From JADJPO01 sp963724535 (lineage in GTDB: Bacteria > Actinomycetota > Actinomycetes > Actinomycetales > Kineosporiaceae): 64,000 bases of DNA. Location: NCBI GenBank assembly GCA_963724535.1, contig CAVRVD010000023.1, positions 62,001 to 126,000 on the forward strand. Direction: 5' to 3'. This document shows, piece after piece, positions 1-9,318 of the stretch. The stretch's first letter is position 1; the number at the start of each line of letters is the position of its first letter. The notes beneath the pieces were generated by a model that made no database searches, was not told where the DNA came from, and saw only the letters and a list, made by a program, of their open reading frames with translations. The translations under genes were made by a program, and so were the position numbers.

Positions 1-1161
1 GAGCTCGACCTCGGTGGCCGCGCCCGCCTTGATCACCGCAACACCGCCGGCCAGCTTGGCCAAGCGCTCCTGCAGCTTCTCGCGGTCGTAGTCCGAGTCG
101 CTCTTGTCGATCTCGGCCCGGATCTGGTTGACCCGCCCGGAGATCTGGTCGGCGTCACCGGCACCCTCGACGATGGTGGTCTCGTCCTTGGTGATGACCA
201 CCTTGCGGGCCCGGCCCAGCAGCTCGATCCCGGTGTTCTCCAGCTTCAGGCCGACCTCCTCGGAGATCACCTGGCCGCCGGTGAGGATCGCGATGTCCTG
301 CAGCATGGCCTTGCGGCGGTCGCCGAAGCCGGGCGCCTTGACGGCGGCCGACTTGAACGTGCCACGGATCTTGTTGACCACCAGGGTGGCCAGGGCCTCG
401 CCCTCGACGTCCTCGGCGATGATCGCGAGCGGCTTGCCGCCCTGCATGACCTTCTCCAGCAGCGGGAGCAGGTCCTTCACCGAAGAGATCTTGGAGTTGA
501 CGATCAGCAGGTACGGGTCGTCGAGCACGGTCTCCATGCGCTCGGCGTCGGTGACGAAGTAGGGCGAGATGTAGCCCTTGTCGAAGCGCATACCCTCGGT
601 GAGCTCGAGCTCGAGCCCGAAGGTGTTCGACTCCTCGACGGTGATGACGCCTTCCTTGCCGACCTTGTCCATCGCCTCGGCGATCATCTCGCCGATCTGG
701 GTGTCGGCGGCCGAGATCGAGGCGGTGGCCGCGATCTGCTCCTTGGTCTCGACCTCCTTGGCCTGCTCCAGCAACTGGGCGCAGACCGCCTCGGTGGCCT
801 GCTCGATGCCGCGCTTGAGCTCCATCGGGTTGGCGCCGGCGGCGACGTTGCGCAGACCCTCACGGACCATCGCCTGGGCCAGGACGGTCGCGGTCGTGGT
901 GCCGTCACCGGCCACGTCGTCGGTCTTCTTCGCGACTTCCTTGACCAGCTCAGCGCCGATCTTCTCGTACGGGTCCTCGAGCTCGATCTCCTTGGCGATG
1001 CTCACACCATCGTTGGTGATGGTGGGCGCTCCCCATTTCTTCTCAAGCACGACGTTGCGGCCCTTCGGGCCGAGAGTGACCTTGACGGCGTCGGCGAGGA
1101 TGTTCATGCCCCGCTCGAGACCACGCCGGGCCTCCTCGTCGAACGCGATGATCTTTGCCAT
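1..1161 (-). CDS. groEL: 60 kDa chaperonin GroEL (3' part cut off by window edge)
   Basis: This is the ATP-dependent cytosolic folding chamber subunit that works with GroES. The visible 387 residues read collinearly as GroEL: an MAKIIAFDEEARRGLERG start, then the nucleotide-binding motif GDGTTTATVLAQAMV near residue 85 and the apical-domain stretch KAPGFGDRRKAMLQDIA. The family is about 540 residues, so roughly the last 150, including the catalytic Asp near position 398, lie outside the window. The ATG at 1161 is the family start. No groES lies beside it, so this is the stand-alone (GroEL2-like) arrangement common in actinobacteria. Two CIRCE operators lie 143-204 bases upstream, which predicts HrcA-controlled heat-shock expression. 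Confidence 0.97.
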   Translation of the reverse strand, partial: MAKIIAFDEEARRGLERGMNILADAVKVTLGPKGRNVVLEKKWGAPTITNDGVSIAKEIELEDPYEKIGAELVKEVAKKTDDVAGDGTTTATVLAQAMVREGLRNVAAGANPMELKRGIEQATEAVCAQLLEQAKEVETKEQIAATASISAADTQIGEMIAEAMDKVGKEGVITVEESNTFGLELELTEGMRFDKGYISPYFVTDAERMETVLDDPYLLIVNSKISSVKDLLPLLEKVMQGGKPLAIIAEDVEGEALATLVVNKIRGTFKSAAVKAPGFGDRRKAMLQDIAILTGGQVISEEVGLKLENTGIELLGRARKVVITKDETTIVEGAGDADQISGRVNQIRAEIDKSDSDYDREKLQERLAKLAGGVAVIKAGAATEVEL

Positions 1162-1303
1162 CGTGTGGTGATCCCTCCGCGGTACCGGGGTGGGTGGGCG
1201 GCCGGGCGGTGCCCGCGACGGACGGGACGGCGCGCCACGGGCCTGTCCCGCGACGTCCGGCCCTCACCGGTCCGGCCGAGGAGCCTGGTGGGCTCCCGAC
1301 GTA

Positions 1304-1330
1304 CTGTCACTCTCCATTGGAGAGTGCTAG
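1304..1330 (-). promoter_or_regulatory. CIRCE operator, proximal copy
   Basis: On the plus strand this reads CTGTCACTC, nine bases, GAGTGCTAG. Against the CIRCE consensus TTAGCACTC-N9-GAGTGCTAA the right half matches 8 of 9 and the left half 6 of 9, with the correct 9-base spacer. It lies just downstream (relative to groEL) of the near-perfect copy, probably over the transcription start. HrcA binding is inferred from the consensus. Confidence 0.75.
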
Positions 1331-1338
1331 TCCCATGA

Positions 1339-1365
1339 TTAGCACTCGACCCCGGTGAGTGCAAA
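1339..1365 (-). promoter_or_regulatory. CIRCE operator, distal near-perfect copy overlapping the groEL promoter
   Basis: On the plus strand this reads TTAGCACTC, nine bases, GAGTGCAAA: 17 of 18 half-site positions match CIRCE, with exact spacing. On the minus strand TTGCAC at its edge could be the -35 of groEL, with TAATCA 17 bases further as a weak -10, so HrcA would block polymerase directly. Its right edge is 36 bases from the start of the divergent polymerase-like gene, so it could also affect that gene. Confidence 0.88.
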
Positions 1366-1401
1366 CCTGACCGGCGCTCGAGACTGCGGGGAGGGAGCGT
1401 C

Positions 1402-3147
<1,746 letters not shown>

Positions 3148-3177
3148 GACCGCCGGCCGGTACTGCCGCGGCTGCGG

Positions 3178-4080
3178 TCAGGACCGGTCGGCCCCGCTGA
3201 GGCTGGCCGAGGCCCCGGACGGCGCGGAGTCCCGGCCACGCAGCCGGGCCAGGATCGAGCGGCGGTGCGATGCGCGCATCGTGGCCGGCAGCACGTGCTC
3301 GAGCCGATGCCGGCGGAAGGCCTCGACGAGGCGGTCGTCCAGGTCGGCCAGCTCCCCGGTGACGTGGGCGATCAGCCGGTCGGCCAGCGCCGGGTTCAGC
3401 GCCAGCACCGGTCCGTGCAGGTAGGTGCCGTAGACGCGGCCCTGGACGGCGCCCTCGGTCCGCCCCGGCGGCCGTCCACCGGCGTCCGCCAGGTCGTCTG
3501 CCGCGCTGGTCCCGTTGCCGACCCCGATCCGGACCCGACCCAGCGGGCTCGCCCCCGGCCCCAGACGCGTTGCGCCACCGTGGTTCTCGAAGCCGATGAG
3601 ATCGGGCAGGGTACGGGTGCCGGCCCCGTCCGACAGCTCGGGCAACGGCAGCCCGGTGGCCAGGATGTTGCCCACGGCGCGACGCGCCAGGCGATCGGTA
3701 GTCACCTCGAGCAGTCCCAGCCCAGCGGTCGGTCGGCCCCCGACGCCCAGGAAGGTGGTGCCCAGCAGCTGGTACCCGGCGCAGATGCCGAGCACCACCG
3801 CGCCGCGCCCGGCGGCCGCGACGAGTGCACCGTCCGTCGCCAGGGCCTGGGCAGCCGCGGTCTGCTTGGCGTCCTCGCCACCGCCGAGCAGGTAGATGTC
3901 GCCCTCGCGTGGCACCGGCCGCCCGGGGTCGACGGTGACCAGCTCGCACCGGATCGAGCGCGCGGCGACCCGGTGGCGCAGGACGAGGGCATTGCCGGCG
4001 TCGCCGTAGGTGCCGAGCAGGTTGGGGTAGATCTGGATGATCCGCACCGCCGAGGGTCCCGGGGTGACCGCCGACGTCAT
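3178..4080 (-). CDS. gatD: Lipid II isoglutaminyl synthase, glutaminase subunit GatD
   Basis: GatD supplies ammonia for amidation of the D-Glu alpha-carboxylate of lipid II, acting with MurT on the cytoplasmic face of the membrane. The 300-residue protein is a CobB/CobQ-type class I amidotransferase. It has the early NLLGTYGDAGNA motif, the nucleophile loop LGICAGYQLLG and the histidine motif IGFENHGG. Its ATG overlaps the murT stop by four bases (ATGA), so the two are translationally coupled, as in other Gram-positive bacteria. It converges with the polymerase-like gene across 30 bases. The C-terminal extension is Arg/Ser-rich and not conserved. Confidence 0.93.
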   Translation of the reverse strand: MTSAVTPGPSAVRIIQIYPNLLGTYGDAGNALVLRHRVAARSIRCELVTVDPGRPVPREGDIYLLGGGEDAKQTAAAQALATDGALVAAAGRGAVVLGICAGYQLLGTTFLGVGGRPTAGLGLLEVTTDRLARRAVGNILATGLPLPELSDGAGTRTLPDLIGFENHGGATRLGPGASPLGRVRIGVGNGTSAADDLADAGGRPPGRTEGAVQGRVYGTYLHGPVLALNPALADRLIAHVTGELADLDDRLVEAFRRHRLEHVLPATMRASHRRSILARLRGRDSAPSGASASLSGADRS

Positions 4081-5309
4081 GCGGCACCGTCCTCGACTGC
4101 GTAGCGCCGCAGCTCGCGGAACGCCGTGTAGTTCGCGGCGACCACCAACGGTCCCGCGGGCAGCTCGGCGGCTAGCCGGGGCAGGTCGTCGTCGACGATC
4201 ACCTCGCAGCCGGCGTGGTGCAGCCGGACGGCGAGGTCGGCGCGTCGGTCACCGATCGCACCGACCATCCGGCCGGCCAGCCGCTCGAACGGCACGTCCC
4301 ACAACCACGAGGTGTCCGTGCCGTCGGCGATGCGCGCGTTGATCCCGACGGCGAGCACGCTGTCCGGCTCGATCATGGTCAGCGCCGCCGCCCATCCGGC
4401 AGGGTTCTTGGCCAGGTACAACCGGGCCGAACGCTGCCCCAGTCGCAGGGTCGCATAGCGCCCGTCGACCACCGCGACGTCACCGAGTCGCTTCGCCGCC
4501 TCGGCGGGGTCCACGCCGAGCGCCGCCGCAGCGGCGATCGCGAACGCGGCGTTGCCGCGGTTGACCTCACCGGGCAGCCGCAGCTGCAGCGGCACCACGC
4601 GCCCGTCCGGGCAGCGCACGCCGTCCGTGGTGAGGGTGTAGTCGGGCTCGGGCATGGCGAACCCGCAGTCGCTGGCCCAGCGTGCCACGCCGTCCTCGCC
4701 ATCGGTCCAGGTCAGCACCGACCCACAGCGCGGGCAGACCCCAGCGTCCTCGGTCCAGCGCAGCCCCGGGTCGACCCAGACCGGCGCGCCGCACAGCGCG
4801 GCGTCGGCGACGTGCGGGTCGGCCGCGTTGGCGACCACGGCCACACCAGGGGCCTCGGTGAACGCGCGGGCCCAGACCTGCGAGGTCCGGCTCACCTCAT
4901 GCGTGCGGTCCAGCTGGTCGCGGGTCAGGTTGAGGGCGACGACGACCTCGGGTCGGGTCTGGCGCATCACCGCGGGCACGTGCAGCTCGTCGGCCTCGAG
5001 CACGGCCAATGGGCTGGCGGAGTCGTCGAGCGCGGTGAGGATCCCCGGCGCCATGTTCGCACCCGTGATGTTGGTGGCGACGTCCCCGCCCAGGGCGGCG
5101 CTGACCAGCCGGGTCGTCGTGGACTTGCCGTTGGTCCCGGTCACCACGATGCTGCGCCGACCGGTGGCGAGCCGGCTGATCGCCTCCGGGTCGATGGCCA
5201 GGGCCACCCGACCCCGGACGACGACCCCCGACCCGCGGCCCAGCCGCCGGGACAGACCGCCGGCCGCCCGGCCGGCGTGCAGCGCCAGCGCGGTGCGGGG
5301 CGAGGTCAC
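4077..5309 (-). CDS. murT: Lipid II isoglutaminyl synthase, ligase subunit MurT
   Basis: A Mur-ligase-family ATPase that activates the D-Glu carboxylate of lipid II for amidation with ammonia from GatD. The 410 residues show the P-loop VVTGTNGKSTTTRL near residue 55, the central ALNLTRDQLDRTHE motif, a zinc-ribbon insert beginning GVCPRCGSVL and the C-terminal DUF1727 part. Only three of the four cysteines usually expected in the ribbon are visible (CPRC and DCG). The GTG at 5309 has TAGGGT six bases upstream and no ribosome binding site, so a leaderless transcript is likely. It forms an operon with gatD. Confidence 0.93.
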   Translation of the reverse strand: MTSPRTALALHAGRAAGGLSRRLGRGSGVVVRGRVALAIDPEAISRLATGRRSIVVTGTNGKSTTTRLVSAALGGDVATNITGANMAPGILTALDDSASPLAVLEADELHVPAVMRQTRPEVVVALNLTRDQLDRTHEVSRTSQVWARAFTEAPGVAVVANAADPHVADAALCGAPVWVDPGLRWTEDAGVCPRCGSVLTWTDGEDGVARWASDCGFAMPEPDYTLTTDGVRCPDGRVVPLQLRLPGEVNRGNAAFAIAAAAALGVDPAEAAKRLGDVAVVDGRYATLRLGQRSARLYLAKNPAGWAAALTMIEPDSVLAVGINARIADGTDTSWLWDVPFERLAGRMVGAIGDRRADLAVRLHHAGCEVIVDDDLPRLAAELPAGPLVVAANYTAFRELRRYAVEDGAA

Positions 5310-5315
5310 CCGGCA

Positions 5316-5321
5316 ACCCTA
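5316..5321 (-). promoter_or_regulatory. -10 hexamer for a leaderless murT transcript
   Basis: TAGGGT on the minus strand is separated from the murT GTG by six bases. This geometry (TAnnnT, 6-7 bases, start codon) is typical of leaderless actinobacterial mRNAs. Confidence 0.6.
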
Positions 5322-5378
5322 TCCGCCCGCCGTTCCTGCCCCGGCCGACTCCCGGGACGACCCTGCCCGGCGGCGACG

Positions 5379-5418
5379 CAGCGGTGCCGCCGCCACGCAG
5401 GTGGCGACGGCACCGCTG
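5379..5418 (-). terminator. Intrinsic terminator downstream of the cold-shock gene
   Basis: An 18-base-pair inverted repeat with one mismatch and a GCAG loop (arms 5379-5396 and 5401-5418) lies about 60 bases after the cspA stop and before murT on the same strand. There is no clear U-tract, as is common for high-GC terminators. Confidence 0.7.
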
Positions 5419-5476
5419 GGTCATGTCCGAGTGGGCGACCAGCGACCGTAGGCCGGTCGCCGGTGCAGATGGTGTC

Positions 5477-5680
5477 TCAGATGGCGCGGACGGACTCCGC
5501 CTGCGGGCCCTTCTGGCCCTGACCGACCTCGAACTCCACTCGCTGGCCTTCGTCCAAGGACTTGTACCCGTCGCCCTGGATGGCCGACCAGTGGACGAAG
5601 ACGTCGGCGCCACCACCATCAACGGTGATGAAGCCGTATCCCTTTTCAGAGTTGAACCACTTGACGCTTCCCTGAGCCAT
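5477..5680 (-). CDS. cspA: Cold-shock protein, CspA family
   Basis: A 67-residue single cold-shock domain that binds single-stranded RNA or DNA and acts as an RNA chaperone. RNP1 is visible as KGYGFITV and RNP2 as DVFVHWSAI, where the common Phe of VFVHF is Trp. The start MAQGSVKWFN at 5680 is the family start and is preceded by AGGAG; the longer open frame to 5749 is non-conserved leader. A long upstream region without another gene suggests a structured 5' leader, common for csp genes. A strong hairpin follows the gene. Confidence 0.95.
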   Translation of the reverse strand: MAQGSVKWFNSEKGYGFITVDGGGADVFVHWSAIQGDGYKSLDEGQRVEFEVGQGQKGPQAESVRAI

Positions 5681-6032
5681 TCCCTGCTCCTGTTGCTCAC
5701 GATCTGCGGCCCGCGCACGGCACCCGGACCGGGTCTCACACTCGCCCACCCGGCCCCTAAGGGTTGGGTCCGCGAAGGTCCAACATGCGGGCCTCGGACG
5801 TCGAGGACGTGCTCATCGAACCGGTTGACCGGCGCCAACTGTAGCGGAGCAGAATCGCCCTGCCACCCCCCCACTCGGTATTGGAACCACGCCAGACAAC
5901 AGGGCAAACGCGACGCAGCGCCGGTCTTGGGACGATGCGGGGATGACACGGCCTGATGTCGTCGACACGCGACCGGTGCCGCTGCGCACCGGCGCCGCCC
6001 CCGGTCCCGCCCGCCCCTCGTAGGCTGATCGG
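5681..6032. other. Intergenic region between divergent cspA and the HExxH protein gene
   Basis: 352 bases with no credible gene. The left part should hold the cspA 5' leader and promoter (TACAGT on the minus strand near 5840 is one possible -10). The right end holds the TAGGCT -10 of the HExxH gene. Open frames here are low-complexity shadows. Confidence 0.6.
6021..6026 (+). promoter_or_regulatory. -10 hexamer for a leaderless transcript of the HExxH gene
   Basis: TAGGCT is followed by six bases and then the GTG at 6033. No ribosome binding site can be placed in front of that start. Confidence 0.55.
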
Positions 6033-6518
6033 GTGTCGTCGCGGATACCGTTGTCGCGAGCACGGTCGCGGGTGCGCCGGGTGGTCAACCTGGTCAACCT
6101 GGCTACACCGCTCGGCGTCCTCGTCGCGGTCGCCGGGGGCGCCCGACTCCGTCGCGGGCCGGACGGGCTGGTGCTGGCCGAGCACTTCCGGGGCAAGGTC
6201 CCCGCACCCCGGGCGCCGGCGGTGACCATCGGCAACGTCGTCCTGCTGCGGATGAGCGCCGAGACCGCGCTGCGGGCGGTGGGACTTCTCGAGCACGAGT
6301 CGCGACACGCCACCCAGTACGCCTTCTGGCTGGGACCGGCCGGCTTCGTGCCTGCCTACCTGCTCGCCTCGGTGTGGTCGTGGTGGCACACCGGGAGCTT
6401 TGCGCTGCGCAACCCCTTCGAGACGCGCGCCGGACTGGTGGAGGGTGGCTACGTGCGGCTACCGACCCGGGAGCACCCGGGCACCGGCGAGGGGCCGGCC
6501 GCCGGTCAGGGCGTGTAG
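6033..6518 (+). CDS. Small HExxH-motif protein of unknown function
   Basis: A 161-residue protein I do not recognise by name. The core contains GLLEHESRHATQYAFW (near residues 92-107), an HExxH motif typical of zincin metallopeptidases. It is followed by a hydrophobic stretch, GPAGFVPAYLLASVWSWW, that could be a membrane segment or hydrophobic core, then NPFETRAG. An N-terminal hydrophobic segment (about residues 22-40) may be a second membrane span. The protein resembles short actinobacterial conserved hypotheticals. Peptidase activity is inference from the motif only. The gene is divergent from cspA and its end overlaps the convergent LytR_C gene by 13 bases. Confidence 0.7.
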   Translation: MSSRIPLSRARSRVRRVVNLVNLATPLGVLVAVAGGARLRRGPDGLVLAEHFRGKVPAPRAPAVTIGNVVLLRMSAETALRAVGLLEHESRHATQYAFWLGPAGFVPAYLLASVWSWWHTGSFALRNPFETRAGLVEGGYVRLPTREHPGTGEGPAAGQGV

Positions 6519-7141
6519 TCGTTGCTGATCACCACGGTCAACCCGCTCGGTGCGTATCGAGTGTTGACCTTGGCGACGCCGACCCCGAGCTCCTTGATCA
6601 CGGCGCGGGCGGTGGGCAGCTGAGCGGCCTCGCCGTAGTACACCGTGGTCCGGCTCACCGAGGGTCCCGACCAGGTGAGGACGTCCCCGATGGTCCACCC
6701 CTCGGCCTTGAGCGCCACGGAGGCCTTACGGCTCAGACCGGGGATGTTCGGCGCGCTGCCGTTGTAGAAGTTCAGGACCGTCGAGGTGTCGACCGTGGCC
6801 TGCGGTGTCGGGCTGGCCGAGACCTGCGCGCTCGGCCCGGGCGACACGGACGGCGTCGGCTCCCCGGTCGGCCCGTCCTCGCTCTGCGCCGGTTGGGTGG
6901 TGACGACGCTGGGTGAGGCGGCGAGGGACGCCGCCGCGACCGGGTTCTCCGCCGTGGTCTCGGCGGAGCCGCCACGCCCGAACAACAGGTAGGCCAGCAC
7001 CGCGACCCCCCCCACCAGTACCCCCAACGCCACCAGCGGGAGCAGGCTGAACAGCGGGTTCGCGCGCGGCCGGTGTGCACCGCGTCGACTCACCTCGGAG
7101 ACATCGGACAGCTCGTCATTGTTGCTTCGGGTCATGCTCAT
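6506..7141 (-). CDS. LytR C-terminal domain (LytR_C) membrane-anchored protein
   Basis: A 211-residue protein with a short cytoplasmic N-terminus, one membrane helix (about residues 30-54, PLFSLLPLVALGVLVGGVAV), a Pro/Ser/Thr-rich extracytoplasmic linker and a C-terminal LytR_C domain. That domain begins VLNFYNGSAPNIPGLSRKA and ends GLTVVISNDYTP. LytR_C domains occur alone or at the end of LytR-CpsA-Psr glycopolymer transferases and are thought to bind cell-wall material. The ATG at 7141 has GAGGTGAGG in front. It lies 61 bases downstream of the DUF3263 gene on the same strand, an arrangement seen in other actinobacteria near groEL, so the two are probably co-transcribed. Confidence 0.85.
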   Translation of the reverse strand: MSMTRSNNDELSDVSEVSRRGAHRPRANPLFSLLPLVALGVLVGGVAVLAYLLFGRGGSAETTAENPVAAASLAASPSVVTTQPAQSEDGPTGEPTPSVSPGPSAQVSASPTPQATVDTSTVLNFYNGSAPNIPGLSRKASVALKAEGWTIGDVLTWSGPSVSRTTVYYGEAAQLPTARAVIKELGVGVAKVNTRYAPSGLTVVISNDYTP

Positions 7142-7202
7142 GGCCTCACCTCTGGGGCTGCGCCGGTCAGGCCGGACAACCCCGGCTCACCGAACCTGCG
7201 TC

Positions 7203-7484
7203 TCAGCCCAGCCCCAGACGTCGTGCCGAGCGCGCCCGCTGCCGCGTGTGGCGCATCCGGCGCAGCCGCTTGACCAGCATCGGGTCGTGGGCCAGCGCCT
7301 CCGGTCGGTCGATCAGGGCGTTCAGCACCTGGTAGTACCGCGTCGAGGACAGGTCGAACAGGTCGCGGACTGCCTGCTCCTTGGCACCTGCGTACTTCCA
7401 CCATTGACGCTCGAAGGCAAGCATCTCGCGCTCACGCGCCGATAGCGGTTCGGCTGCGGTCTCCACCAGTCGTACGGCTTCCAT
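7203..7484 (-). CDS. DUF3263 protein (small actinobacterial helical protein)
   Basis: A 93-residue protein matching the DUF3263 pattern: LSAREREMLAFERQWWKYAGAKEQ, then DLFDLSSTRYYQVLNALID, then a basic tail. It has been speculated to bind DNA because of its helix-turn-helix-like arrangement and basic C-terminus. I chose the ATG at 7484 because GGAGGA precedes it at proper spacing and conservation begins there. The longer frame would start at 7541 inside an 18-base palindrome that looks regulatory. It is likely the first gene of an operon with the LytR_C gene. Confidence 0.85.
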   Translation of the reverse strand: MEAVRLVETAAEPLSAREREMLAFERQWWKYAGAKEQAVRDLFDLSSTRYYQVLNALIDRPEALAHDPMLVKRLRRMRHTRQRARSARRLGLG

Positions 7485-7524
7485 CCAGATCCTCCAGCGC
7501 TGCGACGGCGTCACTGTAGGCGGT

Positions 7525-7542
7525 AATGACACCGGTGTCATT
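7525..7542. promoter_or_regulatory. Perfect 18-bp palindrome upstream of the DUF3263 gene
   Basis: AATGACACCGGTGTCATT is an exact palindrome 41 bases before the DUF3263 start. It contains two inverted GACAC boxes; GACAC is the reported core of the actinobacterial WhiA recognition sequence. A dimeric repressor or activator site is the simplest reading; the protein that binds is unknown. Confidence 0.6.
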
Positions 7543-7665
7543 CACGCCACCCCGACCCTGCTGCCCTCGCACTGAGGGGAGTCTAGGCCCCGCCGCCGAC
7601 AAACATCCGCCGCACGCCGTCCCTGGCCGACCCGTGGTCCTGCCACCGACCCCCGACAGCGCGGC

Positions 7666-7671
7666 TAGAGT
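7666..7671 (+). promoter_or_regulatory. -10 hexamer in front of ung
   Basis: TAGAGT is followed by eight bases and the ung GTG. The spacing is slightly long for a leaderless mRNA but leaves no room for a ribosome binding site. Confidence 0.5.
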
Positions 7672-7679
7672 CGGGCGGC

Positions 7680-8357
7680 GTGACCCGCCGTCCGCTGGCC
7701 GAGCTCATCGACCCCGGTTGGGCCGCCGCCCTGGACGGCGTCGCCGACCAGGTCGCCCGGATGGGTGACTTCCTGCGCGCCGAGGCCGCCTCCGGGCGCG
7801 GCTACCTGCCGGCCGGCCAGAACGTGCTGCGGGCCTTCACCCAGCCGCTGGACGACGTCCGGGTACTCATCGTCGGCCAGGACCCCTACCCCACCCCGGG
7901 CCACGCGGTCGGCCTGTCCTTCTGCGTGGCCCCCGACGTCCGCCCCATCCCGCGTAGCCTGCAGAACATCTACCGTGAGCTGGCCGCCGACCTCGCTCTG
8001 CCGCAGCCCGGCTCGGGCGACCTGACGCCGTGGGCACAGCGTGGTGTGCTGCTGCTCAACCGGGTCCTCACTGTGACCCCCGGCGCGCCGGGCTCGCATC
8101 GCGGCAAGGGCTGGGAGCCGGTCACCGACACCGCGATAAGCGCCCTCGTGGCCCGGCGGTCTCCCCTGGTAGCGATCCTGTGGGGGCGCGACGCCCAGAC
8201 CCTCGCGCCGATGCTCGCGGACACCCCACGAATCACCAGCGCGCATCCCAGTCCGATGTCGGCCGACCGCGGGTTCTTCGGCTCCCGGCCGTTCAGCCGG
8301 GCCAACGAGCTGTTGGTGCGCCAGGGGGCCGACCCGGTCGATTGGCGCCTGCCCTGA
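7680..8357 (+). CDS. ung: Uracil-DNA glycosylase, family 1
   Basis: Ung removes uracil from DNA and starts base-excision repair. The 225-residue protein has the water-activating loop as VGQDPYPTPG near residue 62 (the GQDPYH motif with Pro in the sixth position), the uracil-binding LSFCV segment and the leucine/histidine loop HPSPMSADRGFFGSRPFS near residue 188. Length matches the family. The GTG at 7680 is chosen because it starts conservation and follows a TAGAGT -10. It converges with the gene ending at 8386. Confidence 0.95.
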   Translation: MTRRPLAELIDPGWAAALDGVADQVARMGDFLRAEAASGRGYLPAGQNVLRAFTQPLDDVRVLIVGQDPYPTPGHAVGLSFCVAPDVRPIPRSLQNIYRELAADLALPQPGSGDLTPWAQRGVLLLNRVLTVTPGAPGSHRGKGWEPVTDTAISALVARRSPLVAILWGRDAQTLAPMLADTPRITSAHPSPMSADRGFFGSRPFSRANELLVRQGADPVDWRLP

Positions 8358-8385
8358 GCCGATCGGACCCGCTCGACGGACTTGC

Positions 8386-8859
8386 TCACCGCAGCCGTTG
8401 CGGCCGGCGGTACTCCGTCCACCGGGTGTGCCGGTACTCCAGGCAGGCGGCGTCGTACACCCTGGCCTCCAGCTCGAACGGGATCGGCATCGCCGGGAGC
8501 TGACCAAGCAGCTGGGCCAGCGCCTCGATCCGGGCCTCACGCACCCGGCGACCGTAGTGACCGCCGACCACCGCCCGGCCGGCCAGGGTGACCAGCTCCC
8601 GTCCTCGGGCGGTCACGCCGATGCCGTGTTCGTCGGCGACCACCAACCCGCCGCCGACCAGCATCGACAGGGCGTGCTCGAGCTCAGGCCGAGAGACGAT
8701 CAGCTCGTTCACCGCATCGCAGGCCGCGACCAGATCGAACAGCCCTCCGCGCTCCTCCACCGACCCGCAGACCCGAGCAGCGGCGAGCACCCAGGCGTCG
8801 CTGAGTACCCAGACATCGGTGACGGGCTCGCCGCTGGGCACGCCGAAAGAACTCGTCAC
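8386..8859 (-). CDS. Conserved hypothetical protein with winged-helix-like middle region
   Basis: A 157-residue protein I do not recognise. It opens TDVWVLSDAWVLAAARV and contains LFDLVAACDAVNELIVSRPELEHALSMLVGGGLVVADEHG, a pattern compatible with a helix-turn-helix plus wing (helices then a short beta turn). It ends with an Arg-rich tail. The GTG at 8859 follows AGGGGGT and removes a 50-residue non-conserved leader. It stands alone between ung and the tRNA. A DNA-binding role is only a structural guess. Confidence 0.6.
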   Translation of the reverse strand: MTSSFGVPSGEPVTDVWVLSDAWVLAAARVCGSVEERGGLFDLVAACDAVNELIVSRPELEHALSMLVGGGLVVADEHGIGVTARGRELVTLAGRAVVGGHYGRRVREARIEALAQLLGQLPAMPIPFELEARVYDAACLEYRHTRWTEYRRPQRLR

Positions 8860-9078
8860 CTGACCCCCTCGACCTGGCCTCGTGGGGGGACCGGCACCGC
8901 CGGACCCGTCCGACACGCTATGCCACGTTCGGGGGAACGGTCGATGAACGGCGCCCCCGCGCGGAACCGCCCTCGGTGCGAAACGCCAGGTAAAGGGCAA
9001 ACACACCATGATCGGCGACTGCTGCGCGGGCGGACTCGCCGAACCTCGTCGAGCCGGGACGGAGGCTGCGGACCGCCG

Positions 9079-9151
9079 AGCCCGTGGTCGGGGTCGAACC
9101 GACGACCTACCGCTTACAAGGCGGTTGCTCTGGCCACTGAGCTACACGGGC
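9079..9151 (-). tRNA. tRNA-Thr (anticodon TGT)
   Basis: On the minus strand a 73-nt cloverleaf folds with acceptor GCCCGTG/CACGGGC, anticodon stem-loop CCGCC-TTGTAAG-CGG giving anticodon TGT (Thr), and T-arm GTCGG-TTCGACC-CCGAC. The CCA end is not encoded; discriminator base T follows the acceptor stem. No other tRNA lies beside it. tRNA genes can serve as integration sites, but no integrase or flanking repeat is visible. Confidence 0.95.
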
Positions 9152-9318
9152 AGGACCACGCACGGCGGGCGGGCGGCGCCCACCGTCGGCACAGATCGTA
9201 GTCGTCCCCGTATCGGGCGTTCGGCGCAGCCACGTCCCCTGTTCTGACGACGATCCGATCATCGGCGCTGAGAGTAATCATTCATAAACTGTGGGTAGTC
9301 ATCTGGAGAGGCTGAAGC

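Noticed and set aside
7485..7541. Upstream ATG at 7541 for the DUF3263 protein
   Set aside because: It lies within the palindrome, and the ATG at 7484 has a proper GGAGGA and family-consistent start.
9079..9151. tRNA-Thr as an integration site of a mobile island
   Set aside because: No integrase, no direct repeat of the tRNA 3' end and no change in gene content beside it.
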